In this document: positions 8,670 to 16,532 of the stretch, in pieces
Position numbering within the stretch: the first letter of the stretch is position 1
Layout of the letters: every line of letters starts with the position of its first letter
DNA from: Candidatus Nitrosotalea sinensis
Lineage (GTDB): Archaea > Thermoproteota > Nitrososphaeria > Nitrososphaerales > Nitrosopumilaceae
Reading direction: 5' to 3'
NCBI RefSeq assembly: GCF_900143675.1
Contig: NZ_FRFC01000003.1
Location: 1 to 64,000 of the forward strand
DNA: 64,000 nt
Notes under the pieces: generated by a model
What the model was told of the DNA's origin: nothing
Databases searched by the model: none
What the model saw: only the letters and a program-made list of their open reading frames with translations
Position numbers and translations under genes: made by a program

Positions 8670-11483
8670 TCACTTTTTATGGTCTTTAGCATCATCATGT
8701 TTTACATCGTCATCGTTGTCTGTTACATCCTTCCATGCATGCTTGTAATGTTCAATTACATCATCAAAGTTACCCTTGCTATAATCATCAGCTGCATTGT
8801 TCATCTCCTTTTGTGCATCATCAATGTGATGTTGTAATTCTTTTGCATCGTTTCCAGAGAGGTGTGTGACTAGGGCCTTGGCATCATTGATGGCTGTGGT
8901 AGCAAGCATATTGTCTACATCTACCAATTGATTGATATCATTTCGTAATGAATTTAAGACAGATGTAGACTCTTTACCATCTTTTATTACATCCATCATG
9001 TGTCTTGTTGCCTCTTTTTCTTCGTCAAAGACATGTTCCCCTTTCTTTGTGTTTAGGTGTATACCATCAGTACTCCACCATGTAGGTGTTACACTTTCGG
9101 TTATATCGTTGGCTGCTTCTTTAATATCATGTTGATCATCTTTGGTAACAAGTGTAAGCATACTCAGGTTTTCTACTACACCACTCTTCTTTGCAAATGG
9201 TGTTGATGTAGATGCTGTTGGTGTGGCATTTGCTTCATTTGAAGCAGATGATGCGCCAGCAGAGTTTACTGCTCTAATGACATAGTAGTATGTCTGACCG
9301 TTTGTTACTCCAGTATCAACAAAGCTTGTGGAAGTTACTCCAGTAGCAATTGGTGTTGCAGATTCTCCTCCTGCTGTAGTACCACGGTATATGTTGTAAC
9401 CAGTAATTGATGAACCTCCATTAGATGTTGGAGCTGTCCAGGAGAGTGAGACTTGGTTGTTTCCTGGTGTTGCTGTTAGTGAAGATGGAGCAGATGGAGG
9501 TGTTATGATTGTAGATGAAATTGGTTTTGCACTTGCCTCATTTGAAGCAGATGATGTGCCAGCAGAGTTTACTGCTCTAATGACATAGTAGTATGTCTGA
9601 CCGTTTGTTACTCCAGTATCAACAAAGCTTGTGGAAGTTACTCCAGTAGCAATTGGTGTTGCAGATTCTCCTCCTGCTGTAGTACCACGGTATATGTTGT
9701 AACCAGTAATTGATGAACCTCCATTAGATGTTGGAGCTGTCCAGGAGAGTGAGACTTGGCTATCTCCAGGTACGGCAGTTAACGCAGATGGTGAAGCTGG
9801 AGGTGAAGACGGTGTGGCATTTGCTTCATTTGAAGCAGATGATGCGCCAGCAGAGTTTACTGCTCTAATGACATAGTAGTATGTCTGACCGTTTGTTACT
9901 CCAGTATCAACAAAGCTTGTGGAAGTTACTCCAGTAGCAATTGGTGTTGCAGATTCTCCTCCTGCTGTAGTACCACGGTATATGTTGTAACCAGTAATTG
10001 ATGAACCTCCATTAGATGTTGGAGCTGTCCAGGAGAGTGAGACTTGGTTGTTTCCTGGTGTTGCTGTTAGTGAAGATGGAGCAGATGGAGGTGCTGCTGC
10101 ATATAATGTAGCACTTGCTTCATTTGATGCATATGACATACCGCCAGAGTTTACTGCCTTGATAACATAGTAGTATGTCTGACCGTTTGTTACTCCAGTA
10201 TCAACAAAGCTTGTGGAAGTTACTCCAGTAGCAATTGGTGTTGCAGATTCTCCTCCTGCTGTAGTACCACGGTATATGTTGTAACCAGTAATTGATGAAC
10301 CTCCATTAGATGTTGGAGCTGTCCAGGAGAGTGAGACTTGGTTGTTTCCTGGTGTTGCTGTTAGTTTAGATGGTGATACAGGTGATACAATCAAGTACAC
10401 TTCATTTGATGATGGTGACAGACCGCTGATGTTGAATGCTTTAATGGTATAATAGTATGTTTGACCAGGTACTAGTCCACTGTTATCAGTATATCCTGGT
10501 GCGTTTGTTACAGTAGCAAGTGGTGTTGCACCTTCTCCTCCAGGAGTAGTGCTACGGTACACATTGTAACCAAGTATTGCAGAACCTCCAGTGGATGTTG
10601 GAATTGTCCATGTAAGTGAGACAGTACCGTTAACAGTTGAAGCTATTGGACTTGATGGAGGACTAGGAATAGTGTGAACAAAAGATATTGCAGCAAGTCC
10701 GGGAACAGATTGTGCTACCTTGGATACTGCTATTGGAGTTGTACTTGGGCCGTTGCTTAGATTGATTGTGGCCAAGTATTGACTTGTATCACATGATACT
10801 GCTCCGTATAGTTTTCCAGATGTATCAAACGAGAGTGATATTACACCACAATTAGTATCAGGGAATGCAGAGAAATCTAACGGTGCAAACAAGCTAAAGC
10901 TTGCTGAGTTTACAGGCTGAATTATTCGATATATTCCATAGGTGTCTGCATAATAGATGTTATTATCAGGGCCAACGGAAAGACCTCCAAATGATGAAGT
11001 GTCAGATGGATCAAGCAAATGTGAGGTAATGCTTAGAAAAGATCCGTTTGGATTAAGACCGTTTACTACAAGTAATGGAGAAAAGACCAAACCACAGATG
11101 AATCTAGGATTAGGCTTGATTGCTGGATCAAATGCAAATCCTCCTGTACAGTCAGCAGACTTGGAATATGCATATGCACCTACTCCTGTTGTAGTGCTGA
11201 TGGTTGTTACATTACCATCCGCGCCATACAAAAATCCAGTGCTGTTAAAATCAATTCCAGTAACTACAGAACCTATTCCAGATCCTATTGGAGTATAGGA
11301 GCCATCAGAAGGATCAATTGAATATAGATTAGATACAGAATCTGCGCCATACAATACAGCAGGCACTGGTGGGATTGCATCTGCAGATGGAATAATGCCA
11401 TTATTATTTAATGAGACATATGAAGGAAAGAACAAAAGTGCAGATATGCTAAATAGCATAACTAGGGAAAGCTGTTTTCTCAC
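8670..11483 (-). CDS. secreted fibronectin type III array protein
   Basis: 937 residues, GTG start, signal peptide about 1-36 ending near ADA. Residues about 40-270 look like a beta-propeller (repeated LYGADS, IDFNSTGFLYGAD, IYYADTYGIYRI). Five fibronectin-III domains follow (about 275-740, motifs VSLSWTAPTSNGGSSITGYN and TYYYVIRAVNS); the first is diverged, the other four nearly identical. The last 170 residues are charged and helical, ending in a His/Asp/Lys-rich tail (DDVKHDDAKDHKK). This is probably a cell-surface binding protein with a polyvalent stalk. It lies between two secreted genes on the same strand, each with its own copy of the shared upstream element rather than a common operon. 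Confidence 0.82.
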   Translation of the reverse strand: MRKQLSLVMLFSISALLFFPSYVSLNNNGIIPSADAIPPVPAVLYGADSVSNLYSIDPSDGSYTPIGSGIGSVVTGIDFNSTGFLYGADGNVTTISTTTGVGAYAYSKSADCTGGFAFDPAIKPNPRFICGLVFSPLLVVNGLNPNGSFLSITSHLLDPSDTSSFGGLSVGPDNNIYYADTYGIYRIIQPVNSASFSLFAPLDFSAFPDTNCGVISLSFDTSGKLYGAVSCDTSQYLATINLSNGPSTTPIAVSKVAQSVPGLAAISFVHTIPSPPSSPIASTVNGTVSLTWTIPTSTGGSAILGYNVYRSTTPGGEGATPLATVTNAPGYTDNSGLVPGQTYYYTIKAFNISGLSPSSNEVYLIVSPVSPSKLTATPGNNQVSLSWTAPTSNGGSSITGYNIYRGTTAGGESATPIATGVTSTSFVDTGVTNGQTYYYVIKAVNSGGMSYASNEASATLYAAAPPSAPSSLTATPGNNQVSLSWTAPTSNGGSSITGYNIYRGTTAGGESATPIATGVTSTSFVDTGVTNGQTYYYVIRAVNSAGASSASNEANATPSSPPASPSALTAVPGDSQVSLSWTAPTSNGGSSITGYNIYRGTTAGGESATPIATGVTSTSFVDTGVTNGQTYYYVIRAVNSAGTSSASNEASAKPISSTIITPPSAPSSLTATPGNNQVSLSWTAPTSNGGSSITGYNIYRGTTAGGESATPIATGVTSTSFVDTGVTNGQTYYYVIRAVNSAGASSASNEANATPTASTSTPFAKKSGVVENLSMLTLVTKDDQHDIKEAANDITESVTPTWWSTDGIHLNTKKGEHVFDEEKEATRHMMDVIKDGKESTSVLNSLRNDINQLVDVDNMLATTAINDAKALVTHLSGNDAKELQHHIDDAQKEMNNAADDYSKGNFDDVIEHYKHAWKDVTDNDDDVKHDDAKDHKK
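9229..10365. repeat. four near-identical fibronectin-III coding repeats
   Basis: Units at about 9229-9480, 9532-9780, 9823-10075 and 10111-10365 share long stretches of identical DNA (for example CCGTTTGTTACTCCAGTATC), separated by variable linkers. A fifth, diverged unit lies at about 10397-10640. DNA-level identity beyond protein need points to recent expansion or gene conversion. Confidence 0.88.
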
Positions 11484-11518
11484 AGGGTGTGGTATTTTAT
11501 TGAAATGATAAAGACTGA

Positions 11519-11554
11519 GGAATTCTTGTCTTTATTATAGTTCCAAAATGGAAC
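11519..11554 (-). promoter_or_regulatory. shared secretome promoter element, copy for the fibronectin-III gene
   Basis: Minus strand: perfect palindrome GTTCC-ATTTT-GGAAC, 16 bases, ATTCC, four bases, TCTTTATC. The proximal edge is 36 bases before the GTG at 11483. The block from the palindrome through TCTTTATC aligns without gaps to the copy at 8576-8611. Confidence 0.68.
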
Positions 11555-11738
11555 TTTCAAACACATTTGTTGGGCCAAAAAGTGCAGATCATACAACAGG
11601 AAAATTTCTACAATAATCTAAATACAGTAATTCCTATTATTTGTTTCCCATATTTTGGAAATATAATTTATAATTAAATAATTTTGGTGAAACATAGTCT
11701 TGACTGAGTACATTAAAAAAATAAAAGAATAAAGAAAT

Positions 11739-12365
11739 TTACTGTGTTCCTACAGTGATTGTCCAGGTTACAGTCAGTGCATCGTTTGTATTCAATACAA
11801 TTGTGTTAAATGTCTGACCTGCAAACATTCCATTTGTATTAAAGGATGTACCGTTGAATATTCCTGCTTCTCTCACATTAGTACTTGCTCCACCATTTGT
11901 GAATTGCTTGGATAGAGTTACAGTTGCACCGCTTCCTGAGGAATCGGCTACAGAGTTTGTAGTTGCTGCTGCTCTTGCAAGTCCAGAAACGTTTGTTTCG
12001 TTACCCAACTTGGTTGAAGTTGCACTAATTGTAGCACTTGAAGTACCGAGTGCAAGGTTTGCATATGTAGTGGTAGAAGCACCAGTACACAGTGATCCTG
12101 CGGTTGCAGTCGAACCAAATATCAGTCTGCCTGCGCAGCTTTCACCTGATCGTACTACTTGGTTGTCTCCTTGTCGGTATTCTTTGATTTGACCTTGTGC
12201 GTCAGTAACCATCAATGTAACATGGCCTAACATTTGGACTGGTTCAGCACTAGTGGTCTGTCCTACATTAGAGGACGGATTTATGGAAAATCCACTCACG
12301 CTTAACAAGCCTACGGATAGGGCTATTACAGCACTGGTTATTCCCAAAGTCATTAGTTTCTTCAT
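11739..12365 (-). CDS. secreted virion-like beta protein
   Basis: 208 residues, ATG start, signal peptide about 1-26. The mature part has two cysteines near residues 77 and 92 and a C-terminal pattern VREAGIFNG...GQTFNTIVLNTNDALTVTWTI, which resembles small beta-rich structural proteins often seen in tailed-virus genomes (EAGLFN...DTLTVTWTI). That resemblance is from memory of the family pattern, not from a search. The presence of a signal peptide argues for an extracellular host product rather than an intracellular prophage remnant. It shares the upstream element with the two larger secreted genes that follow on the same strand. Confidence 0.7.
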   Translation of the reverse strand: MKKLMTLGITSAVIALSVGLLSVSGFSINPSSNVGQTTSAEPVQMLGHVTLMVTDAQGQIKEYRQGDNQVVRSGESCAGRLIFGSTATAGSLCTGASTTTYANLALGTSSATISATSTKLGNETNVSGLARAAATTNSVADSSGSGATVTLSKQFTNGGASTNVREAGIFNGTSFNTNGMFAGQTFNTIVLNTNDALTVTWTITVGTQ

Positions 12366-12400
12366 AGGGTCGAATATGCCTTGGTCTTATTAGATATTAT

Positions 12401-12436
12401 GGAATTTATTAAATCCAACAAGTTCCAAAACGGAAT
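12401..12436 (-). promoter_or_regulatory. shared secretome promoter element, copy for the virion-like gene
   Basis: Minus strand: ATTCCGTTTTGGAAC, 16 bases, ATTCC, then ATAATATCTAATAAG as TATA-like sequence. The proximal edge is 36 bases before the ATG at 12365. The far edge touches the stop codon of the small gene at 12436. Confidence 0.65.
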
Positions 12437-12627
12437 TATTTAGACTTTATTCCAACAGATTCGTGTAATTGTATAGAATAGTTTTTCGCCGCAGGAGTCG
12501 TCTCATTTTGCTGTCTCAAGTTTTTATCAACAGGTTTACTTTCTTGCGCAGATAAAACATACAATCCAACCACGGATATAACTAGTGCAATACCGATTCC
12601 CAACATGACAGCATATTTTTTGTTCAA
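12436..12627 (-). CDS. 63-residue membrane-anchored peptide with SENIGL-like tail
   Basis: A short protein with one N-terminal transmembrane or signal segment (residues 6-26) and a polar tail ending YSIQLHESVGIKSK. This tail resembles the YQISLSENIGM and VSLSENIGLVEN motifs near the N-terminus of the giant surface protein at 73-4104. Start is TTG at 12627; no good Shine-Dalgarno is seen, so an internal ATG (12606) is possible. It lies immediately upstream of the virion-like gene on the same strand and is divergent from 12718. Unknown function. Confidence 0.55.
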   Translation of the reverse strand: MNKKYAVMLGIGIALVISVVGLYVLSAQESKPVDKNLRQQNETTPAAKNYSIQLHESVGIKSK

Positions 12628-12717
12628 GTTGAATTAACAACAAGATTACTGATTATAAGTATACGTCTTTGAGAATTTAAAAATGATTTAATATTTAGTG
12701 GTACAATTGCAAGTCAA

Positions 12718-13485
12718 ATGAAGTTACTAGTATTGCTTGTTGTTTGTTTATTTGGAATTCACAGTGCATTTGCTACAGATCAAATTTTCATTACAAAATC
12801 TTTTGATTTGGATAAAGTAATTTTCGATGGCAAATGGTCATTTTATACAGAGTGGAAAAAATCTAGTTGGAATCCATTGACATATGACAACGGCACTACA
12901 ATCATTGATCTAAGAACTGCACATCAAGGAAATTTCATATATGTATTTGTCGATGATGTAAAAACAACTCAATGGAGTAGTGGCAAAGACAAAGCTACAA
13001 TATGTTTTGATACAAATGATACCAAGAATACAGTTGCTAATGCAAGCGATTATTGTTTTCAGACAATTCTTTCCGGTACTGAACCAATTACACTACAAGG
13101 AGATTCCACAAGTCCTAGTAACTTTAAAACAATTTCCAATCCAGATGGATTCATAGGTGTTGCATCCATTTCAGATGTAAATGATCGTTATACAGATGTT
13201 CCACATCCAGGTTACGAATTCAGAATTCCAACTGATACAATTGGCAGATCAGCAGACTATGGTTTCTATGTTAGTGTATACCATTCACAATCAAACAAGA
13301 CATACTCATGGCCCCAAGATATTTCAACATCTGCATCAGAAATACCAAGCCCTAGCAAGTGGGGCGAATTGATATCACCTGACAAATCTCTTCCTGAATT
13401 TCCTGTTCCTGCAATAACATTACTAGGATCAATTATTGTAGTGATTTATTTCTCAAGAAATGTCATCTTCAAAAGATTTGCATAG
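12718..13485 (+). CDS. secreted protein with C-terminal PEF-like sorting/anchor signal
   Basis: 255 residues: signal peptide 1-19, an extracellular beta-rich domain resembling DOMON/carbohydrate-binding folds (about 20-220), then the motif PEFPVP, a hydrophobic helix and a basic end (NVIFKRFA). The three-part C-terminus looks like an archaeosortase-type recognition signal or simply a membrane anchor. The start ATG is the first codon of the signal peptide and no other start competes. The 3' end overlaps the uracil-DNA glycosylase gene by 26 bases, so the two may be co-transcribed although functionally unrelated. Confidence 0.72.
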   Translation: MKLLVLLVVCLFGIHSAFATDQIFITKSFDLDKVIFDGKWSFYTEWKKSSWNPLTYDNGTTIIDLRTAHQGNFIYVFVDDVKTTQWSSGKDKATICFDTNDTKNTVANASDYCFQTILSGTEPITLQGDSTSPSNFKTISNPDGFIGVASISDVNDRYTDVPHPGYEFRIPTDTIGRSADYGFYVSVYHSQSNKTYSWPQDISTSASEIPSPSKWGELISPDKSLPEFPVPAITLLGSIIVVIYFSRNVIFKRFA

Positions 13486-14152
13486 CAAACAACCAAATTC
13501 AATCCATCAAATAAACAAGAGAATTATTTCTTGCACGAAATGTCAGCGTCTTGTAAAATACATAGCAAATGTATCAAGAACCAGGGTAAAGCGATTCAAT
13601 CACGAAAAATATTGGGGAAAGCCTCTTACAGGTTTTGGAGACACAAATGCCAGAGTACTGATAATCGGGCTTGCACCTGCAGCCCATGGGGGAAACAGGA
13701 CTGGAAGAATGTTCACAGGAGACAGTTCAGGTGATTGGCTTGCAAGAGCCCTTTTTGATTCCGGCTTTGCAAATATGCCAACAAGCCAGAGAATAGATGA
13801 TGGGTTACAGCTAACTGATACATACATTACAGCATCTGCACGCTGTGCACCTCCAGATAACAAGCCTACAAGAGCAGAACTTGACAATTGCTTTCCATTT
13901 CTTGTCAAGGAATTAGAAATACTCCAAAATGTTACAGTAATAATCTGCCTTGGAAGAATAGCATTTGAAACATGCCGCAAACTACTTGGTATGAAGGATT
14001 CCAAGTTTTCTCATGGTACAAAATTTACTTGCGGAAGGTACACTGTAATATGCTCATATCATCCAAGCAGACAAAATACACAAACCGGCAGGTTGTCATG
14101 GAACCAATGGTCTTCCATTTTTTCAAGTGCTAGAGACATTATTACAAAATAA
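13460..14152 (+). CDS. family-5 (UdgB-type) uracil-DNA glycosylase
   Basis: 230 residues, the usual size. Removes uracil and other deaminated bases from DNA at the start of base-excision repair. Motif A reads GLAPAAHGGNRTGRMFTGD, which is the family-5 signature (GLAPG-like, without the catalytic Asp/Asn of other families), and the C-terminal motif is CSYHPSRQNTQTGRL. Cysteines at CTKCQ near the N-terminus, CAPP in the middle and CGRY fit the 4Fe-4S cluster of families 4 and 5. It overlaps the preceding secreted-protein gene by 26 bases. The assignment to family 5 rather than 4 rests on the GLAPAAHGGNRTGR stretch. Confidence 0.9.
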   Translation: MSSSKDLHSKQPNSIHQINKRIISCTKCQRLVKYIANVSRTRVKRFNHEKYWGKPLTGFGDTNARVLIIGLAPAAHGGNRTGRMFTGDSSGDWLARALFDSGFANMPTSQRIDDGLQLTDTYITASARCAPPDNKPTRAELDNCFPFLVKELEILQNVTVIICLGRIAFETCRKLLGMKDSKFSHGTKFTCGRYTVICSYHPSRQNTQTGRLSWNQWSSIFSSARDIITK

Positions 14153-14262
14153 ATCAGTGGCATAATCAATTACAAACAAACCATCATACCAAGACAAAGG
14201 CATTTCTTGCTAAAATGATATAAAAAGAAGACGCATTCGCCAGTCTCCCCATCCGAGCTTCC

Positions 14263-14904
14263 CTACTCGTATGTTGATTGTGACGATACGCCGGAGGGTG
14301 ATGGAACTGATGGGAATCTGTCGCCAATTTGTTGTTCTGCAACTGCAGATGCTTCTTGCAATATTCTTTCGGTTTCTTCGCTTGAGACATCGCTGTCAAC
14401 ATTAAAGTCTCCTCCTGCAAGAGAGTCCATCATCAATCCGTTGAGTGTTTGTGTCATTGCATTAAGTTCAGAATCTGCTTCAGGCATGAATCTTCCTAGT
14501 GATGATTTGAGTCCTTTCATTGTGGACATTGCAGGGGCGATTGCTACCATTGCATCACCTAGATCATGTATTGTGGTTAGACGCAGTTGTACCTGCTCTA
14601 ATGCCATTCTAGCATTTCCTAACATCTTTGACACTTTTCTAATCTCAGCCAGTTCGTTTGACAGAACTCTGCTTGTTGCTGCATCGTGATGTTGCATTGC
14701 GGCTACGATTCTCTTGAACAACTGAGCATCTCTTTCTCTCAGTTTTCCAAGCATAGAATCCATCTTCGATATTTGACCCTGTAACTTGTTCACAGCTTGC
14801 TCAATCCTAGGTTTTAGAGCGCCTTGTGGTTTTACAGTTTCACGTAATTTTTCGGTTAAACCAACAGACTCTGGTCGAGTCCAGGTCTTATCGAAGCCGG
14901 TCAT
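14263..14904 (-). CDS. cdvB: ESCRT-III-like cell division protein CdvB paralog
   Basis: 213 residues. CdvB-family proteins polymerise on the inner membrane during archaeal cytokinesis. The sequence is a long series of helices (LKPRIEQAVNKLQGQISKMDSML, then KRIVAAMQHHD and RKVSKMLGNARMALEQVQLRL) followed by an acidic C-terminal helix (EETERILQEASAVAEQQI) typical of the family, and a Ser/Pro-rich tail. No winged-helix extension is seen, as in the shorter paralogs. A second paralog is encoded at 46318-46965. Its promoter contains a 17-base sequence shared with that paralog. It is transcribed divergently from the racemase-like gene. Confidence 0.9.
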   Translation of the reverse strand: MTGFDKTWTRPESVGLTEKLRETVKPQGALKPRIEQAVNKLQGQISKMDSMLGKLRERDAQLFKRIVAAMQHHDAATSRVLSNELAEIRKVSKMLGNARMALEQVQLRLTTIHDLGDAMVAIAPAMSTMKGLKSSLGRFMPEADSELNAMTQTLNGLMMDSLAGGDFNVDSDVSSEETERILQEASAVAEQQIGDRFPSVPSPSGVSSQSTYE

Positions 14905-14962
14905 GCGGGGTAGTTCTAAAGTTGGTTCTTAATGGCCGGTGTATATTATCCTCAACATTAGG

Positions 14963-14979
14963 CTAAATTTAGCTAACAA
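14963..14979 (-). promoter_or_regulatory. 17-base element shared by both cdvB promoters (copy 1)
   Basis: Minus strand TTGTTAGCTAAATTTAG, ending 58 bases before the cdvB ATG. The other cdvB gene has TTGTCAGCTAAATTTAG at 50 bases. It includes the palindrome CTAAATTTAG, which could double as a TATA box, but the extra TTGTYAG identity exceeds what a TATA box needs. Confidence 0.5.
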
Positions 14980-15014
14980 AACGTAAATCAGACTTTAAAT
15001 TCCAAAAACATACA

Positions 15015-15770
15015 ATGCCAAAAATAGCAGTCTTTGATTCTGGCCTTGGCTCCCTGTCAGTAATAAAACCGATACAAAAAAGGACTCGCTCCGAGATAAT
15101 CTATTTTGCAGACCAAAAAAATTACCCATACGGAACCAAGACAGTATCCCAGCTAGACAAAATAATCAAGAATACAATTTCAAAATTGCAAGAAAATTTT
15201 TCACCTGATGTAATAGTGGTAGGCTCTAACACGCCATCATTATTACTAGATATAGAAAAAAAAGACAAGATAATTGGAGTATATCCTCCTCTAAAAGATG
15301 CTGCACTAAAGACCCGATCTAAAAAAATCGGAATACTTGGAACACAGGTAGCAGTACAAAATAAGGCACTGGATAAATATATCAAAAAAAATCTATCTTC
15401 AAAAATAACAGTTGCAAAGATAAATGCAACCCCGCTTGTTGACTTGGTGGAATCTGGAAAATTTATTTTACAGAAACAACAAACAAAAAAAATAATTAAA
15501 AAAATAATCACTCCATACGTAGATGATGGAATAGATATTTTTACATTATCAAGTACACATTTGCCATTTTTGCTACCCATGTTCAAGGAGTTGTTTCCAA
15601 AAATAGTATTTCTAGACCCTGCAGATTCCATAGCAAAACAAATTGCAAAAATATTTGAACGTAAAGTTCCAGCAAGACGAAAATTAAAAATCTACACATC
15701 AGGTGATGCAGTAAAATTTCAAAAACAATTATCCAAGATTGGAATTAAAAATACTGTAAGTTCATTATGA
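15015..15770 (+). CDS. glutamate racemase-like protein lacking both catalytic cysteines
   Basis: 251 residues with the full MurI fold signature: FDSGLGSLSVI at the N-terminus, YFADQKNYPYGTK, and paired half-domains. Glutamate racemases use two cysteines, in ACNTAS and LGCTHYP motifs. Here these read VGSNTPS and LSSTHLP, so both are Ser. The organism group has no peptidoglycan. The protein is therefore either a catalytically altered relative or performs another reaction on an acidic substrate; I infer it is not a conventional racemase. The ATG lies directly after a short A/T-rich promoter, divergent from cdvB, and its 3' end overlaps convergently with cbiF by six bases. Confidence 0.82.
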   Translation: MPKIAVFDSGLGSLSVIKPIQKRTRSEIIYFADQKNYPYGTKTVSQLDKIIKNTISKLQENFSPDVIVVGSNTPSLLLDIEKKDKIIGVYPPLKDAALKTRSKKIGILGTQVAVQNKALDKYIKKNLSSKITVAKINATPLVDLVESGKFILQKQQTKKIIKKIITPYVDDGIDIFTLSSTHLPFLLPMFKELFPKIVFLDPADSIAKQIAKIFERKVPARRKLKIYTSGDAVKFQKQLSKIGIKNTVSSL

Positions 15771-16532
15771 TTTTTTCTGAGCTTTTCTGTATCCATGAGT
15801 AAATGTTTTGTCATATAACTTAGAGTATTCATATGAAGTTGGATTAATTACATCTCCAATTATTATGATTGCAGTCCTTGTTATTTTTTCATCATGTATT
15901 TTTTTTGCTATATCTTGCAGTGTTCCAGTGATGATCTTCTGATCTTTCCAGCTTGCCCTGTATACAACTCCAACAGGTGTTGATTTGGAGTAACCCCCTT
16001 TGATTGCATCTTGTACAATTTTTGGAATTAGATGAATGCTAAGATAAAAGATGAGTGTTGCCTTGTGCTTGGCAAGCTCAGATATTTGTTCTCGTTTGGG
16101 CACCTTCGTTCGAGATTCTGCCCTTGTAACAATGATTGTTTGAGTAACGCCTGGAAGTGTTAGTTCGCATCCAAGCGCTGCAGCAGACGCCAAAAATGAT
16201 GTGATCCCAGGTACCACCTCATAGTCAATTCCTTCTTTTTTGAGATTGTCTGTCTGTTCCCTTATTGCGCCATAAATGCTTGGGTCGCCATCATGTAAAC
16301 GTACAACAAGTTTTCCTTTCAGCGCATTTTCTTTTAGAATTTTAAATATATCTTCCCGTACAAGTTTTGCAGCATCATGAAGTTGCGATTTTTTACACAT
16401 CTTTATTATTTCATCAGGAATAAGTGATCCTGAATATACTACAACGTCTGCCTTTTGTATTAGCTTTTTTGCCTTTACTGTAATTAATTCAGGATCTCCA
16501 GGGCCACAGCCGACAAAGTATACCTTAGCCAC
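15765..16532 (-). CDS. cbiF: cobalt-precorrin-4 C11-methyltransferase
   Basis: 255 residues. SAM-dependent methylation at C11 in anaerobic (early cobalt) corrin-ring synthesis. The N-terminal VYFVGCGPGDPELITVKA loop and RLHDGDPSIYGA motif are hallmarks of tetrapyrrole methylases, and EVVPGITSFLASAAALGCELTLPGV plus TRAESRT identify the CbiF/CobM subgroup. GTG start. The gene overlaps the end of cbiL by eight bases and is the last of a cbiT-cbiL-cbiF run, so translation is probably coupled. It converges on the racemase-like gene. Confidence 0.93.
   Translation of the reverse strand: MAKVYFVGCGPGDPELITVKAKKLIQKADVVVYSGSLIPDEIIKMCKKSQLHDAAKLVREDIFKILKENALKGKLVVRLHDGDPSIYGAIREQTDNLKKEGIDYEVVPGITSFLASAAALGCELTLPGVTQTIIVTRAESRTKVPKREQISELAKHKATLIFYLSIHLIPKIVQDAIKGGYSKSTPVGVVYRASWKDQKIITGTLQDIAKKIHDEKITRTAIIIIGDVINPTSYEYSKLYDKTFTHGYRKAQKKS

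Noticed and set aside
9229-10640. Regularly spaced repeats as a possible CRISPR array
   Set aside because: Units are about 290 bases, open in frame and encode fibronectin-III domains, so they are coding repeats.
6653-12365. Integrated provirus
   Set aside because: Only virus-like structural modules are present; there is no integrase, attachment repeat, terminase or replication gene, and every product has a signal peptide.
14184-14420. 78-codon frame on the minus strand overlapping the 3' end of cdvB
   Set aside because: Out-of-frame shadow of a well supported gene.
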